Assembly: GCA_017436185.1 (NCBI GenBank)
Contig: JAFSDP010000005.1
Span: 62,001-126,000, forward strand
Direction of reading: 5' to 3'
DNA from: Alistipes sp.
GTDB lineage: Bacteria; Bacteroidota; Bacteroidia; Bacteroidales; Rikenellaceae
DNA length: 64,000 nt
Positions 16,740 through 23,122 of the stretch are shown in pieces; position 1 is the stretch's first letter, and each line of letters opens with the position of its first letter. A program made the position numbers and the translations under genes. A model generated the notes under the pieces. The model was not told the origin of the DNA. It did no database searches and saw only the letters and a list, made by a program, of their open reading frames with translations.

Positions 16740-16859
16740 TTATACATCTTCAGCCCTGAGATGATTGCTTGTGAAAAGAAAGCGCAGGGCTGATGGCTTA
16801 TTTTGTAGAGAGGCTCTGGTAATGCCCTGCGATAAAATAAGCAACAACCCTGCGCTCAT
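16740..16859 (-). CDS. Possible 39-codon leader ORF before the precursor peptide
   Basis: The frame opens with ATG at 16859 (MSAGLLLILSQGITRASLQN) and ends with TAA at 16740-16742, 11 bases before the precursor ATG. It overlaps the alternative hairpins described for the same leader, so ribosome movement on it could choose between them. No good ribosome site is visible and the frame may be chance; listed because of its position. Confidence 0.3.
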   Translation of the reverse strand: MSAGLLLILSQGITRASLQNKPSALRFLFTSNHLRAEDV

Positions 16860-16953
16860 ATCCTGACGGATACGATGCAAGATGCGGCCGCCTATTCTCA
16901 TCGCATTGAAATTTACCAGATTTCTCTACGAGAATAAACTTACGCTTCCGTAA
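16751..16953 (-). promoter_or_regulatory. Structured 5' leader with mutually exclusive hairpins
   Basis: Arms: CAGCCCTG 16751-16758 with CAGGGCTG 16785-16792; AGCGCAGGG 16781-16789 with CCCTGCGCT 16848-16856, which shares bases 16785-16789 with the first; GCTTATTTT 16796-16804 with AAAATAAGC 16834-16842; TATTCTC 16893-16899 with GAGAATA 16930-16936; TTACG 16940-16944 with CGTAA 16949-16953. The first two cannot form together, as in an attenuator or riboswitch. Confidence 0.6.
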
Positions 16954-16971
16954 ATTTTTTTATGTCACCTA

Positions 16972-16979
16972 CAAAGTTA
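16972..16979 (-). promoter_or_regulatory. Promoter -7 box of the island operon
   Basis: Minus strand TAACTTTG, a perfect TAnnTTTG. Start of transcription is expected near 16,965, giving a leader of about 235 bases before the precursor ATG at 16728. Confidence 0.65.
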
Positions 16980-17122
16980 AGTAACAAAATTTGAAAACGC
17001 AAGAAGGGGATGCACCTTTTTTAGGGTTGTTGCTATTTCTCTTACAGCAAAGGTCAGCAAAAGTGTACGACTTTGCAATAAGTGTGGGGTGTAAAATAGT
17101 AGAAAAAGTGTATGAGGTAGTT

Positions 17123-17148
17123 CGAAACCGAGATTTACAAGCGTTGCT
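17123..17148 (-). repeat. Third, inner copy of the tRNA-end junction
   Basis: The 26 bases at 17123-17148 equal 12809-12834: part of the tRNA-Thr 3' end joined to ACAAGCGTTGCT. So the left junction of the island is also present inside its right end. From 16,980 to 17,202 no gene is credible. Confidence 0.75.
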
Positions 17149-17202
17149 GCGCAACACTTGTGACTGCCTTGCGCCTCGGCATAGCTCGTGCAAGCACGGC
17201 TC

Positions 17203-17317
17203 TGCGCTCGGCTGTTGCGGCAGTTGAACTCTTCGAGTTCTGCATCTCGGCCCCGGATGCAAAAAAGAGGAGATAACCAAATGGTCATCTCCCCTTTTTG
17301 AGCCGAAACCGAGATTT
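17203..17317 (-). repeat. Right 115-bp direct repeat overlapping tRNA-Thr
   Basis: It has the same length as the left copy with two substitutions (CTTCGAGTTCT against CTCCGAGTTCA). It runs into the intact tRNA-Thr gene by 17 bases. Confidence 0.9.
17261..17299 (-). terminator. Terminator of tRNA-Thr
   Basis: On the minus strand GGGGAGATGACCA and TGGTTATCTCCTC pair with two mismatches and end in six T, starting two bases past the tRNA. The left direct repeat has the same hairpin at about 12766-12804. Confidence 0.8.
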
Positions 17318-17372
17318 GAACTCGGGACCCCTTCATTACGAGTGAAGTGCTCTACCGCTGAGCTATTTCGGC
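17301..17372 (-). tRNA. tRNA-Thr (anticodon CGT)
   Basis: The minus strand reads GCCGAAA (acceptor), D-arm GCTCAGCGGTAGAGC, anticodon arm CTTCA-CTCGTAA-TGAAG, T-arm CCGAGTTCAAATCTCGG and TTTCGGC with discriminator T. The anticodon loop gives CGT. CCA is not encoded. Its 3' end is the target of the island repeats. Confidence 0.95.
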
Positions 17373-17440
17373 CTGCAGGGATGCTTATCCCCTCGTTTCG
17401 GTGTGCAAATATCTAAAAAAAATTTAATTCTCGCAACTCT

Positions 17441-17474
17441 TTTGCAAAAAAAGTAACTTTTCTTCGTATCTTCG
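17441..17474 (+). promoter_or_regulatory. Candidate promoter of cstA
   Basis: TTTG at 17441-17444, then TATCTTCG at 17467-17474, one base off the -7 consensus. The cstA ATG follows at 17490, so the leader is very short. Confidence 0.45.
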
Positions 17475-17489
17475 CATAAAAATTAACCT

Positions 17490-18917
17490 ATGATAACCTT
17501 TTTAGTCTGCTTAATCCTGCTCATCGCAGCCTATTTTACCTATGGCCGCTACCTGGAACGCCAAGTCGGAATTGACGATCGCGCCCAAACACCCGCTACC
17601 CGTCTCTACGATGGCGTGGATTATGTGCCCCTGCCCCGTTGGCGTGTCTTTCTGATTCAACTCCTCAACATCGCCGGCACAGGCCCCATCTTCGGTGCGG
17701 TGCTGGGTGCCTGCTTCGGTCCGGTGGCCTTCCTCTGGATTACGGCGGGCGGCATCCTGATGGGTGCGATGCACGACTTTATCTCGGGCGTGATGCTGGT
17801 GCGCCACGACGGCTTGAGCATCCCCGAGGTGGTGGGCCACTACCTGGGTGGCGGAATGCGTCAATTTATGCGCCTCTTTTCGGTGCTGCTGCTCATTCTG
17901 GTGGGTGCGGTCTTTGTCCTCAGCCCCGCCCAGCTGCTCAACGGATTGGTGCCCGAGTGGTCGCTCTCGACCTGGGTGTGGATCATTCTGATCTATTATT
18001 TCGTGGCAACGCTGCTGCCCATCGACAAACTCATCGGTCAGGTCTATCCCCTCTTCGGTGTGGCATTGGTGGCGATGGCAGCCCTGTTGCTGGTGGCTGT
18101 TGTGGTGGGCGACTACCACATCCCCGAGCTGAACTCGATTCAAAATTTCCACCTCAATAAGAGTAACCTTCCCCTGATGCCGACCCTCTTCATCACGATT
18201 GCCTGTGGTGCCATTTCGGGCTTCCATGCCACGCAGTCGCCTCTGATGGCCCGTTGTGTGAACAACGAGCGGGAGTGTCGTTCGGTCTTCTATGGTGCGA
18301 TGATCTCGGAGAGCATCATTGCCCTTATCTGGGCTGCAGTGGCAATGGCCTTCTTCGGCGGGGCGGGCGAGCTGTCGCAGACCCTCTCCGAGCACGGAGG
18401 CAGTGCCGCCTGGGCCGTGAACGAGATCTCGAACGGGATGCTCGGCATCGTGGGTGGTGTGCTGGCCCTCTTGGGAGTGGTGGCTGCCCCCATCACCTCG
18501 GGCGATACGGCCTTCCGCTCGGCACGCCTCATTGTGGCCGACTTTCTGCACCTCGAGCAACGTGCGCATTGGAAGCGTTTGATGGTGGCCGTTCCCCTCT
18601 TTTTGGTGGGCTACTGGATTACGACGGTCGATTTCGACATCGTGTGGCGTTACTTCGCCTGGACCAATCAGGCGCTGGCCACCATCGTGCTGTGGAGCAT
18701 CACGGTCTATTTGGTGCGCCGCAAGAGCAACTATTGGGTGGGACTTTTGCCTGCTATTCTGATGACCTATGTCTGCGCCTCGTTTGTCTTTGTGTCGAAC
18801 CAATTTTTGGGGATGACCAACCGCCCCGTAGCCTATCTGTTGGGTGGTGTGGCAACGCTGGTGATTACTTTTGTGATGGTTAAAAAACTGCAACGTGATG
18901 CCAAGAGCCGAGCTTAA
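17490..18917 (+). CDS. cstA: Carbon starvation CstA family peptide/pyruvate transporter
   Basis: 475 aa, shorter than the E. coli protein (about 700) but normal for Bacteroidetes. It has about 13 membrane helices; the N-terminal CstA block is clear: YGRYLERQVGIDD, then LLNIAGTGPIFGAVLGACFGP and GGILMGAMHDFISGVMLVRH. SGFHATQSPLMARCV in the middle is also a family hallmark. CstA proteins take up peptides or pyruvate when carbon is short. The stop overlaps the start of the next gene, so the two form an operon. Confidence 0.92.
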   Translation: MITFLVCLILLIAAYFTYGRYLERQVGIDDRAQTPATRLYDGVDYVPLPRWRVFLIQLLNIAGTGPIFGAVLGACFGPVAFLWITAGGILMGAMHDFISGVMLVRHDGLSIPEVVGHYLGGGMRQFMRLFSVLLLILVGAVFVLSPAQLLNGLVPEWSLSTWVWIILIYYFVATLLPIDKLIGQVYPLFGVALVAMAALLLVAVVVGDYHIPELNSIQNFHLNKSNLPLMPTLFITIACGAISGFHATQSPLMARCVNNERECRSVFYGAMISESIIALIWAAVAMAFFGGAGELSQTLSEHGGSAAWAVNEISNGMLGIVGGVLALLGVVAAPITSGDTAFRSARLIVADFLHLEQRAHWKRLMVAVPLFLVGYWITTVDFDIVWRYFAWTNQALATIVLWSITVYLVRRKSNYWVGLLPAILMTYVCASFVFVSNQFLGMTNRPVAYLLGGVATLVITFVMVKKLQRDAKSRA

Positions 18918-19584
18918 ACCCACGCCCGACCAGACCTTTGAGTTGGTGGGGTCGGGTCCCTACGATTTTGTGAAGGTCACCGCCGAGGCCCGTCGTCTGC
19001 AACAGCAGGGGCGTGTGGAGGAGGCCTGTAACCTCCGTTTTCAGGCCTTTCAGCGCATTATGGAGCTGCTGCCCGATGACGAGGAGGTGATTCTGGAGTG
19101 GGGTCATCGCAACTCGCAGGCGACGCTCGAATTGTTGTACGCCACGGCGGTGGACCACTTTCTGATTGGCGACTTCGAGATGTCGGCTGCCCAGTTGGAA
19201 CTGCTGTTGGAGTTGGACCCCGAGGATCACTTGGAGGCGAGTAACTTGTTGGCTTTCAACTACCAGGCGATGGACGAGCAGGAACTGTTCGATGAGGTCA
19301 TCAACGATGTTTCGGACAAGCACGCCGACCGTCAGCTCTTGATTTTGTGGGCCGAGTGGCGCCGTACGGGGGCGTTGGATGGGGGTGAGTTGCGCCGCCT
19401 GAAGGAGCGTTTCGGGGCGGTCTATGCCGAATTTACCGCCGACGAGCACCCCGCCGATGCCGCCTATTTGGAGGACATCGAGAGCGAACGTCCCTCACCC
19501 CGAGCCGAGGCCCGCGAGTTGTGGCTCAAGACCGAGGTGTTGTGGCAACAGTTCCCCGACTTTATCGCAGCACTCAAGCAATAG
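18895..19584 (+). CDS. TPR-like helical protein downstream of cstA
   Basis: 229 aa (ATG 18895 or 18898, overlapping cstA by about 20 bases). All-helical and acidic; AAQLELLLELDPEDHLEASNLLAFNYQAMDE resembles a tetratricopeptide unit. There is no signal peptide or membrane helix, so it should be cytoplasmic. Function unknown; the overlap points to a role linked to CstA or simple co-expression. Confidence 0.7.
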   Translation: MMPRAELKPTPDQTFELVGSGPYDFVKVTAEARRLQQQGRVEEACNLRFQAFQRIMELLPDDEEVILEWGHRNSQATLELLYATAVDHFLIGDFEMSAAQLELLLELDPEDHLEASNLLAFNYQAMDEQELFDEVINDVSDKHADRQLLILWAEWRRTGALDGGELRRLKERFGAVYAEFTADEHPADAAYLEDIESERPSPRAEARELWLKTEVLWQQFPDFIAALKQ

Positions 19585-19617
19585 AAAAAGGCGACCCACT
19601 CGTTGGGTCGCCTTTTC
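19585..19617. terminator. Bidirectional terminator
   Basis: AAAAAGGCGACCCA and TGGGTCGCCTTTT form a perfect stem around a short loop, between the cstA operon (+) and the long minus-strand operon that ends at 19620. Confidence 0.9.
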
Positions 19618-19619
19618 TA

Positions 19620-19952
19620 TTATAGGTAGTCGGCTCGGCTTTGGGGCGTAAAGCAGCGGGTCGTGTAGTCGAGGCCTGCGATATGCAACCACCGGCCCTC
19701 GGGGTTCAGATAGGGGGCCAGCAGGCGGTCGATGGGGGTGATGTGGTCCTGCATCAGGGCCTGTAACTCGTCGGAGGAGCATTGCACTTGTGTCACCACG
19801 CCCGCCTCGAAGCGGGTGAAGGGTTCTCGGTCGGGTGCCGAGCTTCTTCCCGCCAACTTCCACCCCTCGCTTGTCAGCTCCAGCAGGGGATTTTCGACCC
19901 ACCCTTCGGCAGTGAGCAGCCAATTAGAGGCTATCTTTTTTGAGAACGGCAT
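19620..19952 (-). CDS. Conserved hypothetical protein, about 110 residues
   Basis: Starting at ATG 19952 (MPFSKKIASNWLLTAEGW) it has 110 aa and overlaps the DUF4296 gene by 29 bases; an ATG at 19970 is also in frame. The N-terminus (ASNWLLTAEGWVENPLLELTSEGW) resembles the first beta-sandwich strands of amidohydrolases, but the catalytic part is absent, so this could be a cut-down relative. The C-terminus GRWLHIAGLDYTTRCFTPQSRADYL is not recognised. Last gene of the long operon. Confidence 0.55.
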   Translation of the reverse strand: MPFSKKIASNWLLTAEGWVENPLLELTSEGWKLAGRSSAPDREPFTRFEAGVVTQVQCSSDELQALMQDHITPIDRLLAPYLNPEGRWLHIAGLDYTTRCFTPQSRADYL

Positions 19953-20754
19953 CGAGGAACTCATCGGCAAAAATTCGCAGGTTCATCTGCTTGTCGTGCA
20001 GCTGACGCAGGGCATCCTCCTCGTTGGGGGTGTAGGTGATGCGGAGGTCGCGCACGGTAATCGAGGGGCGTTTCGGCTCTTCGTTGTCGGGGAAGATCAA
20101 CAGGTGGATGCGCAGTCGCTCGGCCAACGTGTCGGTGCGGAAGACGCGATCGACCTTGTCGTCGGTGTAGCGGCGCAGGGTGTAGATTTGGTAACCCACA
20201 CGGGTGCTATCCTCCCGCTCGACCCACACCTTGCGTTGCAGGCGTTTGTTGCGGTCGGCCGAGTCGATTTTGTAGGTGTATTGCAGGCGATATTCGCCCG
20301 GGCGGAGGTCACGCACCACAAAGCTCAGGCGGGCCGTGTCGGCGAGCGAGCGCACCTCGATGAGCGAATCTTCACGAATCACCCGACGGGTATTGCGAAT
20401 GGCAATCTGTTTGATGGTGTCGAGGATGGTCACCTCACGGTCGTAGTAGAGTCCCTCCTCCTCCAAGAGGTCGATGGCCTGCTCGACCACGTCGCTCAGG
20501 CGGGCACTCTTGCGCTTCGAGAAGTTGCCGATGGTGGTCTGCACATCCTCCATCGTGTAGTCGTGGCGGGCAAAGAGCGGCTCATAGACATTCAGCGAGT
20601 CGATATTGATGTGGCGGCTGTCGATGTAGGCGTTCGTGAGGAAGGCATCCCGAAAGATCAGGGCCAACTCGTCATCGGGGATGATGGTGGTGCGCTTGCA
20701 AGCGGTCGTGGCGACCATCAGCGCAACCAACGCAAGACACAAAAATCGTTTCAT
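19924..20754 (-). CDS. DUF4296 lipoprotein
   Basis: 276 aa. The lipobox is ALMVATTAC (Cys19). The next part (PDDELALIFRDAFLTNAYIDSR, then YDYTM-like HDYTMEDVQTTIGNFSKRKSARLSDVVEQAIDLLEE) is the DUF4296 domain typical of Bacteroidetes lipoproteins. The C-terminal half is beta-rich with many charged residues. It overlaps the permease gene by four bases (ATGA). Role unknown; envelope location is clear. Confidence 0.8.
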   Translation of the reverse strand: MKRFLCLALVALMVATTACKRTTIIPDDELALIFRDAFLTNAYIDSRHINIDSLNVYEPLFARHDYTMEDVQTTIGNFSKRKSARLSDVVEQAIDLLEEEGLYYDREVTILDTIKQIAIRNTRRVIREDSLIEVRSLADTARLSFVVRDLRPGEYRLQYTYKIDSADRNKRLQRKVWVEREDSTRVGYQIYTLRRYTDDKVDRVFRTDTLAERLRIHLLIFPDNEEPKRPSITVRDLRITYTPNEEDALRQLHDKQMNLRIFADEFLDAVLKKDSL

Positions 20755-21959
20755 AGTTCTTCGTCTTTAATCATATTGCCGACGGTGAGTTGCACAAGCA
20801 CCCATCCGACGGGGATAAAGGTCGCTGCAATGAGCAGCAAATCGCCCCACTCAAGGGCTACGGGGTAGCTCTTTACGAGGAACGAATCGGCCGGAATCTC
20901 AATCAGTCCAAACTGCTGTTGCAGCAGCGTGAGGGCGATGCCGACAGCCATTCCGAGGGCTCCACCCACGAGGCAAATCAAGTAACCTTCGTGGCAGAAG
21001 ATGCTGCGAATGAGTTGTTTGTTGGCTCCCAATGCGCGGAGCGTATGGCGCTCCTGCCGCTTCTCGATGACGAGCATCGACAGGGCTCCCACCACCGAGA
21101 ACGAGGCGACGATGAGCACCATCAACGCAATGAGGAAGATGCCCCACTTTTCGTAGCGAATGATGCGGTACATCGAGGCGTTCAGCTCCTCACGGCCTTC
21201 GATCAGAAACTCCTCGCCGACACACTCCCCAACGAGTCGTTTAACCCGCTCCTCGACCCCCTTTTTGCACTTTATGAGAAGGGCCGAGCGGCGGCCTTCG
21301 TAGTCCAACAGCTCCTCGGCGATGCGCATCGGGGCCAGGATATAGCCCTCTTCGGTGGCCAAATCAACCTCGAAGATGCCCCCCACCTCCACCTCACGGC
21401 GGGTGTAGCCGCTCATAGGCAGCAGCGACGAGAAGCTCCCTCGTCGGAGGGCGTAAAGCTCAATCTCGGCATCGAGCAGGGTGCGAATACCGAGCCGATA
21501 GGCCATCGTATTGCCGATGATGAGGTAGTTGTAGTCGCCCAGCGTGAGGCGGCTTTCGCCCGAGGTGACAATCTCCTCCAAAGGCAAGGTGGCTCGGTAG
21601 TCCTCCTCCACGCCACGCAGGGTGGTCATCGCCTGGCGACCGTTGTGGGCCACCATAATGCTTTGCTCCACGACAAACGAGAGCGATTCGACCCCTTCGA
21701 TCGATCGCAGGGCGGCGGTATCAATCTGCTCGACGGCGAAGGTCACCCCTGTGCGGGGCGTCAGACGCAGGTCGGCATCGAAGGCGGTGCCGTTGAGGCG
21801 GATGAGTTGCTCGAAGCCGTTGAAGACCGAGAGCAGAATGACCATCGCAGCCACAGGTACCGCTACGGCCACAATGCTCAAAACGGCAATCAGGTTGATT
21901 ACCGAGCGAGATTTGGTCGAGAAGAGGTAGCGCAGGGCAAAGCGACGGGCGAGCATCAT
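20751..21959 (-). CDS. FtsX/LolE-type ABC transporter permease
   Basis: 402 aa. One N-terminal helix (INLIAVLSIVAVAVPVAAMVILLSVFNGFE), a large periplasmic domain (about 50-265) and three C-terminal helices (IFLIALMVLIVASFSVVGALSMLVIEK; LICLVGGALGMAVGIALTLL; LLLIAATFIPVGWVLVQLTVG) give the four-helix MacB/LolE layout. EKRQERHTLRALGANKQLIRSIF is the cytoplasmic coupling helix. Such proteins extract lipoproteins or ligands from the inner membrane with an ATPase encoded elsewhere. The start lies four bases past rbfA. Confidence 0.87.
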   Translation of the reverse strand: MMLARRFALRYLFSTKSRSVINLIAVLSIVAVAVPVAAMVILLSVFNGFEQLIRLNGTAFDADLRLTPRTGVTFAVEQIDTAALRSIEGVESLSFVVEQSIMVAHNGRQAMTTLRGVEEDYRATLPLEEIVTSGESRLTLGDYNYLIIGNTMAYRLGIRTLLDAEIELYALRRGSFSSLLPMSGYTRREVEVGGIFEVDLATEEGYILAPMRIAEELLDYEGRRSALLIKCKKGVEERVKRLVGECVGEEFLIEGREELNASMYRIIRYEKWGIFLIALMVLIVASFSVVGALSMLVIEKRQERHTLRALGANKQLIRSIFCHEGYLICLVGGALGMAVGIALTLLQQQFGLIEIPADSFLVKSYPVALEWGDLLLIAATFIPVGWVLVQLTVGNMIKDEEL

Positions 21960-21962
21960 CGG

Positions 21963-22301
21963 TTAGCGGTTAAGGGCCTGGTCGATGTTTTCGATATACT
22001 CCAACGAGTCGTCGAGGAAGAACTGCAACTCGGGTACCACCTTCAGCTGGTTGCGGATGCGGGTGCCGAGCTGACGGCGGATGAACCAATTGTTCTCCTC
22101 GAGGGTGGACAGCAACTCGGGGTTGCGCTCGAAGGGAAAGACGCTGACATAGATTTTGGCGTAGCCCAGGTCGGGCGATACACGGACGGTGGTCACCGTC
22201 ACCAGCAGCCCGCGAACCAGGTGGGCACCCTCCTTCTGGAAGATGTCGGCAATGTCGCGCTGAATCTGTCGAGCGACCTTTTGTTGGCGTGTTGTCTCCA
22301 T
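21963..22301 (-). CDS. rbfA: 30S ribosome-binding factor A
   Basis: 112 aa. METTRQQKVARQIQRDIADIF at the start and VRVSPDLGYAKIYVSVFPF in the middle are the KH-like RbfA fold; IRRQLGTRIRNQLKVVPELQFFLDDSLEY is the other conserved block. RbfA helps maturation of the 5' end of 16S rRNA. It sits within a run of envelope genes, four bases before the permease. Confidence 0.95.
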   Translation of the reverse strand: METTRQQKVARQIQRDIADIFQKEGAHLVRGLLVTVTTVRVSPDLGYAKIYVSVFPFERNPELLSTLEENNWFIRRQLGTRIRNQLKVVPELQFFLDDSLEYIENIDQALNR

Positions 22302-22326
22302 ATTTGTTTCGTTTTATTTTTTGTGC

Positions 22327-23118
22327 TTATTTGGCAAATTCGAATACCTCGCGGTTTTTCTCACGCTTGCGGCGAGGCTTCCAACTATCGAAACCCTCCT
22401 TGTTGAAGCGGTACGACAGACCCACCGTGATGGTGATATTGTCCAACGGCGAACGCAAGGGGGTGCGGGCGAAGTTTTCGATCGTGTCGTAGTGTTTGTT
22501 GCGGTTTTTTAAGATGTCCGAGTAGCCGAAGTAGTAGCGGGCACGGAAGTTCAACTCGAACTGCTTGATGAGGATCGAAACACCTCCGCCGGCACACAGG
22601 CCGTAGCCGAGGCGGTTATCTCGCACGGTGCGCATCTCGTAGTCGCCCTCCTCGATGTAGATGTTGCCCTGATCGTCTTTCTTTTCGATTTCGTAGTCCG
22701 ACGAGAGGTTGTACGAGAGGGTCACACCCGCCTCACCGAAGACTCGAACGTGGCGATTGACCAGGTAGGCGTGGGGTTGCCAGATGATGGGCAACATCAA
22801 CGAATTGACCCGACGGGTGTAGTAGAGGTAGTCCTTCTTGTCATCCACACGCGAGGTGTTGGTGGCAATCGAGAAGCCACGCTCCATATACTCCAAATCG
22901 GCACCTACACCGCCTACGACACGTTGGGGCGAGTAGTAACGCCACGAGAAGCCGAACGAGGTAGTACCCCAGATGGGTTTGGTCTCCTGCGTCGGCTCGA
23001 AGCGGCCGGTGGCCATACCGCCACCACCGTAGAGTCCCACGACGTGTTGCGAGAAGCCCTGCCACGAAAGGAGCAGTCCTCCCAACAAGAGAATATAGCG
23101 TAGTTGTTTCATCATCAA
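22327..23118 (-). CDS. Outer-membrane beta-barrel protein
   Basis: 263 aa. A signal peptide (LRYILLLGGLLLSWQGFSQ) precedes strands rich in Gly and aromatic residues (VVGLYGGGGMATGRF, FGEAGVTLSYNLSSDYEIE, NFRARYYFGYSDIL, ITVGLSYRF). An eight- to ten-strand porin-family barrel is likely. The last 24 residues after the final strand are basic and probably periplasmic. It lies between the Ig-like lipoprotein and rbfA in the same operon. Confidence 0.8.
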   Translation of the reverse strand: MMMKQLRYILLLGGLLLSWQGFSQHVVGLYGGGGMATGRFEPTQETKPIWGTTSFGFSWRYYSPQRVVGGVGADLEYMERGFSIATNTSRVDDKKDYLYYTRRVNSLMLPIIWQPHAYLVNRHVRVFGEAGVTLSYNLSSDYEIEKKDDQGNIYIEEGDYEMRTVRDNRLGYGLCAGGGVSILIKQFELNFRARYYFGYSDILKNRNKHYDTIENFARTPLRSPLDNITITVGLSYRFNKEGFDSWKPRRKREKNREVFEFAK

Positions 23119-23122
23119 TCGG

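Larger units (their letters stand above)
12708..17317. mobile_element. AT-rich cassette bounded by 115-bp direct repeats at tRNA-Thr
   Basis: The two 115-bp repeats (12708-12822 and 17203-17317) differ at two positions, have no gaps and both end in the 3' part of tRNA-Thr. The unit from repeat start to repeat start is 4,495 bp. Inside, genes 12,898-16,728 are clearly AT-rich, unlike the GC-rich DNA on both sides. All six genes point the same way. No integrase or transposase lies inside, so movement would need an enzyme from elsewhere or homologous recombination between the repeats. Confidence 0.8.

Noticed and set aside
16977..17336. 119-codon frame across tRNA-Thr and the right repeat
   Set aside because: It runs antisense or through tRNA and terminator sequence; such frames are annotation artefacts near Bacteroidales tRNA genes.
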